DNA from: JAERML01 sp035687895
GTDB lineage: Bacteria > Bacteroidota > Ignavibacteria > UBA10030 > UBA6906
Reading direction: 5' to 3'
DNA: 11,883 bases
Assembly: GCA_035687895.1 (NCBI GenBank)
Contig: DASRUE010000059.1
Coordinates: 1-11,883, forward strand
Part shown: in pieces, positions 1-7,031 of the stretch
Layout: each line of letters opens with the position of its first letter
Position numbering within the stretch: the stretch's first letter is position 1
Notes under the pieces: generated by a model
What the model saw: only the letters and a program-made list of their open reading frames with translations
The model's database searches: none
What the model was told of the DNA's origin: nothing
Position numbers and translations under genes: made by a program

Positions 1-81
1 GTACCAGACCACCAGCAGCGGGATCAGCGCAAGCGCGTACAAGAACTCGGGATCGGCAAATTCAACGCTAGGCCCCAACAT
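1..81 (-). CDS. BatA-like von Willebrand factor A protein, N-terminal fragment
   Basis: Only the first 27 codons are present; the frame stays open to the left edge, so the gene is cut by the window. The ATG at 81-79 lies inside the end of the upstream gene (14-bp overlap) and is preceded by GGAG at 92-89 with a 7-base spacer, which supports this start. The peptide has the usual BatA/BatB opening: an F-A-D-P-E-F-L motif at about residues 8-14, then a hydrophobic run (ALALIPLLVVWY) that would be the first membrane helix. In the family a periplasmic VWA domain with a MIDAS site follows, but that part is outside the window. The position after MoxR, DUF58 and BatD-like genes is what points to BatA. 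Seen: start, RBS, motif. Inferred: identity and VWA domain. Confidence 0.7.
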   Translation of the reverse strand, partial: MLGPSVEFADPEFLYALALIPLLVVWY

Positions 82-1027
82 GAGCCTGCTCCAATTGAGG
101 TGTCACTATCTGTGCTTCCGTTCCTCTTGTTTTCTCGACAAGATCGAACGCAACAACGAGAGTTTCTTCATGTTCATCGATCCCCGGTTGGTACTTTGCG
201 AATTTTACGAGGTCCGCCCTTCTGAGTACCCTTTCAGTTTCGTCCCACACCTTCTCCGCATGGCGATGCTTTTTCAGCTCGCACATGATTTCGTCGGTGG
301 TTTGCTCCAGCGCCATTATACCGTACCGGTTCTCAAAATACCGGCGGATAATCTCCGTGGCTTCAGAGTAATACTCCTTGATCCGCCCCTGCTGCCAGAG
401 CTTCTTTCCTTTCAGAGCCGCAAGCTGTTCGAGGGCAAGGATGTGAGCAGGGCGGGGTGGAGGCACGTAGACACTCTCAGGCTCCTTCCTCTTTCTCCTT
501 TTCCAATACTTGTAGCCAAAGTACGCAGCCACCGTAACAACGAGGAGGATTCCCGCGTACAACGCAATCTCGGCGAGCGTAACTCCAACAGAAAGGGGGG
601 GCTTGAGGTCCTTGAACTCCTTCGACGTGTCGACCGGAACTTTGTGGATTGTAATCGCAAGGGAGTTCGTCGACGCTCGCCCACTGCTTGTGTCGCCGGG
701 AACAGTGTAGAGAAATGTGATGGGTGGAATCGCAGAAAGAGAGGAGTCATACCCCGCAATCACCATCCGTGTTGTCGTTTCCGTGTCCGATTTTCTCTCC
801 AACATCCCCCGGTCAATAACCTGGAATGCGGCAAGGGTGTCTCCCACGAGTGGAGTCAGCACTGTCCCCCGCGGATGACGGACATCGACATGGACCGTGA
901 TCCAATCGCCAATGAGATAGGTGGTCGAATCCACCGACGCGGTCGCTGTAACGACCTCCTGTCCGTGCAGAAGCGAGGGGGTTGATAGAAAAAAAACGGT
1001 CACCACAACCGATACAAACCTACTCAC
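68..1027 (-). CDS. Membrane-anchored BatD/DUF4381-like protein of the Bat operon
   Basis: This 319-residue protein has four parts. There is an N-terminal signal peptide (about 1-22, cleavage before Q23) and an exported beta-rich region (about 25-130) resembling one BatD repeat. A D-L-K-P-P motif at about 140-144 follows, typical of the linker before the membrane in this family, then one membrane helix at about 151-172 followed by a Lys/Arg-rich stop-transfer stretch. The cytoplasmic tail (about 195-300) is alpha-helical with R-R-Y-F-E-N-R-Y-G, as in DUF4381-type tails. The start is GTG at 1027, overlapping the DUF58 stop as GTGA, so translation is probably coupled. Full BatD proteins are longer with several exported repeats, so this is a short form. 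In the family these proteins partner the BatA/BatB VWA proteins and MoxR in envelope-related assembly or stress tolerance; the exact role is unknown. The topology is read from the sequence; the family name is by resemblance and position. Confidence 0.72.
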   Translation of the reverse strand: MSRFVSVVVTVFFLSTPSLLHGQEVVTATASVDSTTYLIGDWITVHVDVRHPRGTVLTPLVGDTLAAFQVIDRGMLERKSDTETTTRMVIAGYDSSLSAIPPITFLYTVPGDTSSGRASTNSLAITIHKVPVDTSKEFKDLKPPLSVGVTLAEIALYAGILLVVTVAAYFGYKYWKRRKRKEPESVYVPPPRPAHILALEQLAALKGKKLWQQGRIKEYYSEATEIIRRYFENRYGIMALEQTTDEIMCELKKHRHAEKVWDETERVLRRADLVKFAKYQPGIDEHEETLVVAFDLVEKTRGTEAQIVTPQLEQAHVGA

Positions 1028-1899
1028 AATCTCCGTTCCCTCCGCTGAAAGAAGTCTACAATCGGTTTGATATACGGACGGTCGATACGGATCGGAATGG
1101 CATCCACCTTGCTCCTGACGAACATCGAACGTCGTGCCTCACGACGAGTTTGCCAGAACCTCTCAAATGATTTGCGGACAGCGGGATTGGCGGTATCGAC
1201 CCAGCGTTCCTTACCTGTTTCGGCGTCACGGAGCTTCATCAATCCGACTGCAGGGATTTGCTCCTCTCGCGGATCAGCAATCTCCACTGCAATCACGTCG
1301 TGCTTCTTGCTGATGATCCGGAGAATCTTCTCGTATCCTTCATCGATGAAATCGGAAATCAGAAAAGCGATCGTCCGTTTCTTGTTGACATGGTGGAAGT
1401 ATTCCAACGCCTCACGGATATTTGTTCCCGTCCCCTGCGCTGAAAATGAGATGAGCTCCCGGATAATGCGGAGAATATGGGAGCGTCCTTTCTTCGGAGG
1501 AACGAACTTCTCGATCCGATCAGTAAAAAGAATGAGCCCGACTTTGTCGTTGTTCTTGATTGCCGAGAATGCGAGCACTGCACAAATCTCCGCTGCGATT
1601 TCATTCTTCAATTGTTTTCCACTGCCGAACTCTCCCGATCGGCTGAGGTCAACGACAAGCATAACGGTCAGCTCCCGCTCCTCTTCGAACACCTTCACGA
1701 AGGGATGGTTGAACCGGGCAGAGACGTTCCAGTCGATGCTCCGGATATCGTCGCCGAACTGGTACTCACGAACCTCGGAAAACTCCATGCCCCTTCCTTT
1801 GAATACGCTGTGGTATTCTCCGGAAAAGACCTGGTTCACCATTCCCCGGGTCTTGATCTCAATTTGTCGGACCTTCTTAAGTAGCTCTCGTGTTTCCAT
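1024..1899 (-). CDS. DUF58 domain protein (MoxR-associated)
   Basis: This 291-residue cytoplasmic protein has no signal peptide. The DUF58 signature is clear at about 36-57 (G-R-G-M-E-F-S-E-V-R-E-Y-Q-F-G-D-D-I-R-S-I-D-W), followed by N-V-S-A-R and F-E-E-E-R. After it comes a VWA-like fold with a partial MIDAS, D-L-S-R-S, at about 84-88. DUF58 proteins are almost always encoded beside MoxR ATPases and are thought to be adaptors or substrates of that chaperone; no enzyme activity is known. The ATG at 1899 gives the full conserved N-terminus (METRELLKKVRQIEI), though no strong Shine-Dalgarno precedes it. It lies 78 bp after the moxR stop, and that gap holds a palindromic repeat. It overlaps the next gene by 4 bp. 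Confidence 0.9.
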   Translation of the reverse strand: METRELLKKVRQIEIKTRGMVNQVFSGEYHSVFKGRGMEFSEVREYQFGDDIRSIDWNVSARFNHPFVKVFEEERELTVMLVVDLSRSGEFGSGKQLKNEIAAEICAVLAFSAIKNNDKVGLILFTDRIEKFVPPKKGRSHILRIIRELISFSAQGTGTNIREALEYFHHVNKKRTIAFLISDFIDEGYEKILRIISKKHDVIAVEIADPREEQIPAVGLMKLRDAETGKERWVDTANPAVRKSFERFWQTRREARRSMFVRSKVDAIPIRIDRPYIKPIVDFFQRRERRL

Positions 1900-1919
1900 G
1901 CGATCAGATATTGATACTA

Positions 1920-1960
1920 GGACACAAAGTCACAAAGAGGTCCACCGCGTTCTTGTGTCC
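1920..1960. repeat. Palindromic intergenic repeat between moxR and the DUF58 gene
   Basis: An exact 8-bp inverted repeat, GGACACAA at 1920-1927 and TTGTGTCC at 1953-1960, encloses 25 bases. Inside the left part CACAAAG occurs twice (1923-1929 and 1931-1937). It fills most of the 78-bp gap. There is no T-run after it on the minus strand, so a terminator is unlikely within what looks like one operon. It resembles dispersed GACACAAAG-type palindromes and the hairpin at 8632-8670, but whether it is a genomic repeat family cannot be decided from this window. Confidence 0.5.
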
Positions 1961-1977
1961 CCGTAGTGATTTCGTCT

Positions 1978-2967
1978 TTACGGTACTTCGATCTTGTTCA
2001 GGACCTCCTGAACAACCTGTTCGGAGGTGACCTCCTCGGCCTCTGCTTCATAGGTAAGGGCCACGCGGTGACGCAGAACGTCCAGGCTGATGGCGCGGAT
2101 ATCTTCGGGAATGACGTAGCCTCTTCGTTTGATGAACGCATATGCCTTTGCGCCGAGCGCGAGGTTTATGGTGGCACGCGGTGATGCGCCGTAACTGATC
2201 AACTGACTGAGGTTGCTCAGGTTGTAGTCTTTTGGCGAGCGGGTGGCAAACACGATGTCGAGTATGTATCGCTCAATCTTCTCGTCCATGTAGATTTCAT
2301 TGACCACATTGCGAGCCCTGATAATGTCCGCAGGGGAAATGACGTTGGCCACCGCTGCCCCCTGACCGTTTACGTTCGAGCGCATGATCTGCAGCTCCTC
2401 CTGCTTCGAAGGATAACCAATCTTCACTTTGAGCATAAACCGATCCACCTGCGCTTCGGGCAACGGATACGTTCCCTCCTGCTCGATCGGGTTCTGCGTG
2501 GCAAGGACAAGGAATGGCTCGGGAAGCTTGAATGTCTGTTCGCCGATCGTCACCTGGCGTTCCTGCATCGCTTCGAGCAACGCGCTTTGCACTTTCGCGG
2601 GAGAGCGGTTAATCTCGTCTGCAAGGATGAAATTCGCAAAGATAGGGCCCTTCTTTGTCTGGAAAGAACTCTCTTTCTGATTGTAGATCATTGTCCCGAT
2701 AAGGTCGGCGGGAAGAAGGTCGGGCGTGAACTGGATGCGCTGGAATTTTGCATGGATCGCGGAGGCAAGGGTTTTTACCGAGAGTGTCTTGGCAAGACCC
2801 GGAACACCTTCCAGGAGAATGTGGCCGTTGGCAAGAAGTCCGACCAACAATCGCTCCACCATGTACTTCTGCCCGATAATGACCTTGCCGATCTCCAATT
2901 GCAACAGGTCAATGAAGGCGCTCTCCTTTTGAATCTTCTCATTTATCGCCTTAATGTCGTACTGCAT
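1978..2967 (-). CDS. MoxR-family AAA+ ATPase
   Basis: This 329-residue ATPase has every AAA+ landmark of the MoxR group. Walker A is G-V-P-G-L-A-K-T at 54-61, Walker B is I-L-A-D-E-I-N-R-S at about 114-122, and Q-S-A-L-L-E-A-M-Q-E-R follows. Sensor 1 is A-T-Q-N-P at 156-160, then P-L-P-E-A-Q-V-D-R-F with the arginine-finger region at about 168-177. The C-terminal helical lid contains a sensor 2-like Y-G-A-S-P-R-A. Length is normal for the family. MoxR ATPases are chaperone-like and act with VWA and DUF58 partners to mature or assemble protein complexes. This one is the first gene of the Bat-type operon. The ATG at 2967 is fixed by a GGAGGT just upstream, and a good promoter lies 55-83 bases before it. 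The specific substrate is unknown. Confidence 0.95.
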   Translation of the reverse strand: MQYDIKAINEKIQKESAFIDLLQLEIGKVIIGQKYMVERLLVGLLANGHILLEGVPGLAKTLSVKTLASAIHAKFQRIQFTPDLLPADLIGTMIYNQKESSFQTKKGPIFANFILADEINRSPAKVQSALLEAMQERQVTIGEQTFKLPEPFLVLATQNPIEQEGTYPLPEAQVDRFMLKVKIGYPSKQEELQIMRSNVNGQGAAVANVISPADIIRARNVVNEIYMDEKIERYILDIVFATRSPKDYNLSNLSQLISYGASPRATINLALGAKAYAFIKRRGYVIPEDIRAISLDVLRHRVALTYEAEAEEVTSEQVVQEVLNKIEVP

Positions 2968-2970
2968 TCA

Positions 2971-2976
2971 ACCTCC
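2971..2976 (-). promoter_or_regulatory. Shine-Dalgarno of moxR
   Basis: On the minus strand GGAGGT is followed by TGA and the ATG at 2967. It is the strongest ribosome binding site in the window and fixes the moxR start. The spacing is on the short side (4 bases after GGAGG). Confidence 0.75.
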
Positions 2977-3021
2977 GAAGTCCTTGAGAATACACGGTTT
3001 GCCTTTGGTATGACGAGCCTT

Positions 3022-3050
3022 AATATAGAAATGTTGCGGCGGAAAATCAA
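3022..3050 (-). promoter_or_regulatory. Sigma70-like promoter of the moxR-DUF58-bat operon
   Basis: On the minus strand there is a -35 TTGATT (3050-3045), a 17-base spacer and a -10 TATATT (3027-3022), which is one mismatch from TATAAT. The predicted transcript would begin near 3015, giving a leader of about 48 bases before the moxR ATG. It lies in the 133-bp gap between the propeller gene and moxR, the natural place for a promoter. The promoter at 7032-7060 has the same architecture and shares TTTCTATATT. No transcript data are available. Confidence 0.65.
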
Positions 3051-3107
3051 CGAGCTATGGGGGGTACGAGCGGAGTGGGCGGGAGTCGAATTAACACTTC
3101 TTAACAA

Positions 3108-3974
3108 TTATTTTTCTTCAAGAGGATACAGCGTGAGCGTGCCATTCTCTCCCTGGCCGTCATTGCAGAGAATGAGCGTGAGTCCGTTCGGAGTGAATGC
3201 AATCCCTTCAGGTTGGCTGTTCACCCTTTTGGGGATCTCTGCCTGCGCGAGAATCTTCCCGTCCTTTCCAACCTCGACGACGGACTCACCGTCAGCGCTA
3301 ATAATGAAGAACGTACCTGAGGTTGGGTGCCTTGCGATGCCTGACGGATGAAACCCGCCTTTGTGTGACTTCTTCGCAACCGCGTCAAGAGGAATCAGGA
3401 AGCGCGGTTGCTCTTCCAACTTCTTCGTGGAAAGAGGAAATGCATAGATAGCCTTCTTGCCCTGATACTCCTTGCCGGGACTCCCTTTGCATGCAAGGAG
3501 GAGCGCGTTTGTTTCCGGATCGTACTCCAAACCTTCAACATCGTTCTTCATGCTCAGCGAAGTTTTGTACTGCGTGAACAACATCCTGTCTTCTGCCTTA
3601 CCCTCACGAAACTCAAAGATCGTTCCGTTGCTCGCTACCATGTAGATCGTGTCCTTCTTCACTGCGATCCCCTCGAAGTCTTCCTGCACCCCGAAGTTGC
3701 CGATGCTAAATTGTTTCACAATCTGGCCACGGTGGTAGTCCAACTGGTAGACGACTCCACGTTCGTCATCATGGCTGAGCAAACGCCCGTCGCTAGTCAT
3801 TGCCAGGCCAGACGCCTCGCTGATCCGCTTGGAGAGCCTGAATTGCTTCGGCTGCTTGTCTTGAAGATTGTACCTGGAAAGCCAGGATTGGGAGGCCCTT
3901 GGTTTTTGTGCACTCACGTCGCACGAAACAGTAACCAAGACGGAAAAAAGGTAAACGACAAATGTCTTCATCAT
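3108..3974 (-). CDS. Secreted SdiA-regulated-type (phytase-like) beta-propeller protein
   Basis: This 288-residue protein starts at the first of two adjacent ATGs (3974, 3971). The signal peptide is about 1-22 (K-T-F-V-V-Y-L-F-S-V-L-V-T-V), ending V-S-A before Q23, so export to the periplasm or beyond is likely. Repeated Glu-Gly or Ser-Gly blade motifs mark a beta-propeller of the SdiA-regulated family: S-E-A-S-G-L-A (about 52-58), E-D-F-E-G-I-A (98-104), D-V-E-G-L-E-Y-D (145-152), H-P-S-G-I-A-R-H-P (209-217) and Q-P-E-G-I-A-F (254-260). The frame could be extended to 4040, but that overlaps sixA by about 60 bp and puts 22 non-hydrophobic residues before the signal peptide. The start lies 4 bp after the sixA stop, so it is probably the last gene of the ppx operon. 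The substrate is unknown; some relatives resemble phytases, but phytase activity is not shown here. A Cys at 18 gives only a poor lipobox. Confidence 0.72.
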   Translation of the reverse strand: MMKTFVVYLFSVLVTVSCDVSAQKPRASQSWLSRYNLQDKQPKQFRLSKRISEASGLAMTSDGRLLSHDDERGVVYQLDYHRGQIVKQFSIGNFGVQEDFEGIAVKKDTIYMVASNGTIFEFREGKAEDRMLFTQYKTSLSMKNDVEGLEYDPETNALLLACKGSPGKEYQGKKAIYAFPLSTKKLEEQPRFLIPLDAVAKKSHKGGFHPSGIARHPTSGTFFIISADGESVVEVGKDGKILAQAEIPKRVNSQPEGIAFTPNGLTLILCNDGQGENGTLTLYPLEEK

Positions 3975-3978
3975 ATTT

Positions 3979-4482
3979 CTATTGTATGCGGACAAGTTGG
4001 GCAGGAGTGAGTAGCCACTCCAGTGTTGCACACCGGCCATATCGCAGAGCGTCCACGGTCAGCTTGCACAGGCCACCCTTCTTCATTGTGATGGAGAGGT
4101 TTTGATCTCCGGACACAATGGTAGAAATGAAGCTGCTCATCCATGGTTCATGGCCCACAAGGAGGGCGCTGCCAACGGCAGCATAGTCTGTGGTGAGCTG
4201 CTCAACAAGTTGTTCAGGGTCGCCCCCAACGGCAAGGTGGTCGCTAAATTCAAGGCTCTTTTCCACGCCAAAAACCTTCGCCACGATCTCCGCCGTTTGC
4301 CTCGCCCGCGTGTACGGACTTGAGAGGATAACGTCAAATGACATGTCGAGGGCAAGCATACCCTCCGCTATGCTACGCATCTTCCTGGCCCCTTTTCTCG
4401 TCAGAGGACGTTTGCTATCATCCTCGTAACCTGGCCCACCCCGATCCTCTGCAATAGCATGTCGAAGCAGATACAATTCCAT
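3979..4482 (-). CDS. sixA: SixA-type phosphohistidine phosphatase (histidine phosphatase superfamily)
   Basis: This 167-residue protein opens with the family signature L-Y-L-L-R-H-A at residues 3-9, where H8 is the predicted phosphate-accepting histidine. It continues with R-P-L-T-R-K-G at about 25-31, S-S-P-Y-T-R-A-R-Q-T-A (about 54-64) and a second catalytic-type histidine in V-G-H-E-P (109-113). The short length and the RHA (not RHG) form match SixA, which in E. coli removes phosphate from histidine of phosphotransfer proteins. The open frame reaches 4563, but the ATG at 4482 is chosen because the fold begins at once there and AGGA lies 7 bases upstream; the longer form would also run into the CHAD gene. 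It sits between the CHAD and propeller genes. SixA, CHAD and Ppx genes are often neighbours, so a role linked to polyphosphate is possible but inferred. Confidence 0.88.
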   Translation of the reverse strand: MELYLLRHAIAEDRGGPGYEDDSKRPLTRKGARKMRSIAEGMLALDMSFDVILSSPYTRARQTAEIVAKVFGVEKSLEFSDHLAVGGDPEQLVEQLTTDYAAVGSALLVGHEPWMSSFISTIVSGDQNLSITMKKGGLCKLTVDALRYGRCATLEWLLTPAQLVRIQ

Positions 4483-4489
4483 TGGTACG

Positions 4490-4493
4490 TCCT
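4490..4493 (-). promoter_or_regulatory. Shine-Dalgarno deciding the sixA start
   Basis: AGGA on the minus strand stands 7 bases before the ATG at 4482. It favours this start over the upstream in-frame start at 4563, whose 27 extra residues (rich in Gln, His and Arg) do not resemble the family. Confidence 0.5.
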
Positions 4494-4523
4494 GATGATG
4501 GTGTTGCCAGGCCTGCGGTTCGT

Positions 4524-5453
4524 TTACCCTGCCAGTCTGGTTGCGTTCGGACCGGAATCCCAAAATGTGTAGAGATCATCTACCGATTGCATGAACAACG
4601 CGACGAGCTCCTCATGCTGGCGGGAGAGTTCCTGGTGGACGCGCAGAAGGTTCTCCCGTGACGGCTTTCTACGGCGGAGCGCATACGTATTGAGCGATGC
4701 TGACAGCACTTCATTATCCTGAATGTTCCCCATCTTTACCTGGTATGTATTCATCGCTTTCAATCGACGTTCGCTCATACCGATGAGCAGGGGCTGTAGC
4801 GCCTCCACCTGGTACCGGAACTTCTTGAACGCGAGCCGAAGCCGGTGAATGGTTGCTGTGTGCGCTGGGTCGACTCTGCAACGAAGGTCAACCGCGCGCG
4901 AAAACGACGCCGCAACCGCACCGATCACGGCAGACCGGGCCGCGCGTTCCACCGACGAGTTCTTAAGAAGCGTACCCAAACCTCCCGTGCTTCGCCCGAT
5001 GCGCACACCCATTGGCCCCACGCGGACTTTTCTGAGCTGTGCATCAATCCGCTTGAGAAGCCGCTTTTCGCGCAAGAGGAGCACAGCAAGGAACGCTTCC
5101 AACTCGGGATAGTCAGGACGCATCGATTCCAATCGCTTGCGTTGGACCTGCAGGTCGCGCAACGCACCGAGCATCTTGAACCTCTTCCGCAGAGTCTGCC
5201 GGACTTTCTTTAGCCCTTCGTCTTCCGTGACTGTCATGATGGCGTCGATGGTAGAAATTAGACGGCGGGATGCAACGCGCAGATCATGTACCGCCCGTTC
5301 CGAGCATCGTGTCTGGCATCGTTGCAATTCACTGGTGTATCTCGCCCATCGCTCTTCAAGCGAACGGACGAGGAGAGCATGCAGGTCCATTGCGGCAGGA
5401 TGAGCGCTACCACCGTTGTCACGGGACGGCGTCTGAACCAACAACTCGATCAT
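4524..5453 (-). CDS. CHAD domain protein (polyphosphate-binding helical domain)
   Basis: This 309-residue protein is nearly all alpha-helical and basic. Both halves of the CHAD signature are visible: V-H-D-L-R-V-A-S-R-R-L at 55-65, L-G-A-L-R-D-L-Q-V at about 95-103, and H-R-L-R-L-A-F-K-K-F-R-Y at about 203-214, followed by M-G-N-I-Q-D-N-E-V at about 241-249. The conserved His, Arg and Lys line a surface that in studied CHAD proteins binds inorganic polyphosphate; no catalysis is known. It lacks an attached CYTH domain, so it is a stand-alone CHAD. The ATG at 5453 starts 4 bp after the ppx stop and follows GAAGAG. An alternative TTG at 5468 would add five residues and overlap ppx by 11 bp. Position directly after an exopolyphosphatase strongly supports polyphosphate as the ligand. 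Confidence 0.9.
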   Translation of the reverse strand: MIELLVQTPSRDNGGSAHPAAMDLHALLVRSLEERWARYTSELQRCQTRCSERAVHDLRVASRRLISTIDAIMTVTEDEGLKKVRQTLRKRFKMLGALRDLQVQRKRLESMRPDYPELEAFLAVLLLREKRLLKRIDAQLRKVRVGPMGVRIGRSTGGLGTLLKNSSVERAARSAVIGAVAASFSRAVDLRCRVDPAHTATIHRLRLAFKKFRYQVEALQPLLIGMSERRLKAMNTYQVKMGNIQDNEVLSASLNTYALRRRKPSRENLLRVHQELSRQHEELVALFMQSVDDLYTFWDSGPNATRLAG

Positions 5454-5457
5454 CGCT

Positions 5458-6969
5458 TCACTCTTCAATAGCGAACTTGACGCTGAAGACCTCTTCGAAC
5501 ATCGCCGATTTTTTCATGAGCGCCCATCGTTCCAGCAACAGGTCGCCATCGCCTTTGAGCTTCAGTGTGAATTTCGGCTTCTTATACTCCACTTCAAAGT
5601 CCTGAACCTTGGAAGCATGCTCGTTATCCATCGCATCCGCAAGTCGCACAAGCGCGGTAAGCTTGCTAACAATGACGCGCTCTTTCGAAGAAAGAAGGCT
5701 GTAGGCCTCATGCTGTGGCTTCGGCATGGATTTCCTGTGGTATCGCGCCACGTTTGCCACAATTGCCATCTGCGATTCAGTGAGACCGATGACGGGCGTT
5801 GCCATCAGAAGGTACTGCGTATGTTTGTGGTGGTCGGTCACGTTGATGAACGTCCCGATGTCATGCAGCAGCGCGGCGACTTCGAGGAGCAGACGGTGTT
5901 CGAGGGTCAGGTTGTGCAGATTCTTTGTCTCATCAAACAGTCGTACTGCAAATCTCGCCGTCTCTATTCCATGTTGCTCGTCGAAGAGATACTTACGACC
6001 AAGCTGCATTGCGGAGGTGATCACCTGGTCACGGCGGAGATGTTTCTTTTCGCCATACAGCTCCTGCACCATGTCGAGGAGCAACCCATCTTTGAGACCC
6101 ACATTGGGAATGAGTATTTCTTCCACGTCTGCCTGACGGATAATCTTCTGCAGCACAATGGACGCCGGAACGATTACGTCCGCCCGGTCGGGGCGGAGCC
6201 GGAGCTCCTGGACCCGTTCTTCGAATGTCATGCCCTGGAGCTTCTTCACCAAAGCATCCAATTCTTCGGCCGAGATGACGGAGTTCTTGTCCTTGGCAAA
6301 CAACTCCTTCCGTAGCTCACCCAATGATTCGATATTTCCACCGGTCCCAACACAAATGTCGATCTTCTTGTTGCCGATCTCCTTCCTGATTCTTTTTTGG
6401 GTGGCATCCACATATTCCCGCATCAACTGGTTGAAGTGCCGCTCGCCGTGCTTCTTCTCCTCCAACACCTGTAGAAGCCTGACAGTCCCCATTTTGAAGC
6501 TCTCTGTGGCGATGATGTTTCCGTCGGATGTGAGTGTAATCTCTGCGCTCCCGCCACCGATATCCACAAGCATCGCCGTCTTGTTCTTCAGATTGACTTT
6601 CTCTGCAACAGCGACGTGAATCAGACGTGCTTCTTCCTCGGTTCCGATCACTTCGAGTTCGATCCCCGATGCCTGACTGACGCGGTCAATAAATAGCTCC
6701 TTGTTCAGTGCTTCACGCGTTGCACTGGTTGCAACTGCCCGCGTCCACTTCACTCCGTGCCTGTCAATAAGCTCCTTGAAACGGACAAAGGCTTCCGTCG
6801 CACGATCAATGGTCTCTTCGGAGAGAGATCCCTTCGTAAAGACATCCTGCCCGAGGCGGACGGGGTCACGCAGGTTTTCAAGGATGGTGATCTTCTGCTC
6901 TCCATCCACGTTGCCGATGAGAAGCCTCATGGCATTCGAGCCGACATCTATTGCTGCAAGCGCTGGCAT
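5458..6969 (-). CDS. ppx: Ppx/GppA exopolyphosphatase with C-terminal HD domain
   Basis: This 503-residue protein is of normal Ppx length. The N-terminal two-lobed ASKHA fold shows A-I-D-V-G-S-N (phosphate 1 loop, about 6-12), A-T-S-A-T-R-E-A (about 80-87), E-E-E-A-R-L-I (111-117, with the predicted catalytic Glu), D-I-G-G-G-S-A-E (136-143, phosphate 2 loop) and V-G-T-G-G-N (about 207-212). The C-terminal half contains an HD-type motif, A-L-L-H-D-I-G (H369, D370), then D-H-H-K-H-T-Q-Y, as in Ppx proteins with an HD-like domain. The family removes terminal phosphate from polyphosphate and/or the 5' phosphate of pppGpp; the sequence alone does not separate the two. The ATG at 6969 is five residues before the conserved loop; an in-frame TTG at 6975 is the only near alternative, and no clear Shine-Dalgarno is present for either. 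It is the first gene of the ppx-CHAD-sixA-propeller unit, with its own promoter at 7032-7060. Confidence 0.93.
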   Translation of the reverse strand: MPALAAIDVGSNAMRLLIGNVDGEQKITILENLRDPVRLGQDVFTKGSLSEETIDRATEAFVRFKELIDRHGVKWTRAVATSATREALNKELFIDRVSQASGIELEVIGTEEEARLIHVAVAEKVNLKNKTAMLVDIGGGSAEITLTSDGNIIATESFKMGTVRLLQVLEEKKHGERHFNQLMREYVDATQKRIRKEIGNKKIDICVGTGGNIESLGELRKELFAKDKNSVISAEELDALVKKLQGMTFEERVQELRLRPDRADVIVPASIVLQKIIRQADVEEILIPNVGLKDGLLLDMVQELYGEKKHLRRDQVITSAMQLGRKYLFDEQHGIETARFAVRLFDETKNLHNLTLEHRLLLEVAALLHDIGTFINVTDHHKHTQYLLMATPVIGLTESQMAIVANVARYHRKSMPKPQHEAYSLLSSKERVIVSKLTALVRLADAMDNEHASKVQDFEVEYKKPKFTLKLKGDGDLLLERWALMKKSAMFEEVFSVKFAIEE

Positions 6970-7031
6970 AGTCAAAGTTATTTCAGGAAGGAACTGCCCC
7001 CGGCGTGAAAAGTCGCTCCGGCTGGTAGAGC

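Noticed and set aside
80..985. Long plus-strand open frame (301 codons) opposite the BatD-like gene
   Set aside because: No family motif, Cys/Arg-rich composition, and the minus strand carries a signal peptide, membrane helix and operon overlaps.
1067..1966. Plus-strand open frame (299 codons) opposite the DUF58 gene
   Set aside because: It is an antisense shadow; the minus strand has an unmistakable DUF58 signature, and this frame is Ser/Arg-rich without any recognisable domain.
3051..3107. Terminator after the propeller gene
   Set aside because: I found only AT-rich sequence with trivial AATT pairing and no GC stem followed by a T-run.
2587..3351. Plus-strand open frame crossing moxR, the promoter gap and the end of the propeller gene
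   Set aside because: It is antisense to two real genes and lacks domain features or a convincing ribosome binding site.
3108..3974. Lipoprotein signal in the propeller protein (Cys18)
   Set aside because: The residues before the Cys (V-T-V-S) make a poor lipobox, and a V-S-A cleavage site before Gln23 is better.
3975..4040. N-terminal extension of the propeller protein to 4040
   Set aside because: It would overlap sixA and place 22 polar residues before the signal peptide; the ATG pair at 3974/3971 fits better.
5617..6315. Plus-strand open frame (232 codons) opposite ppx
   Set aside because: It is a shadow of the Ppx coding sequence, His/Leu-rich with no motif.
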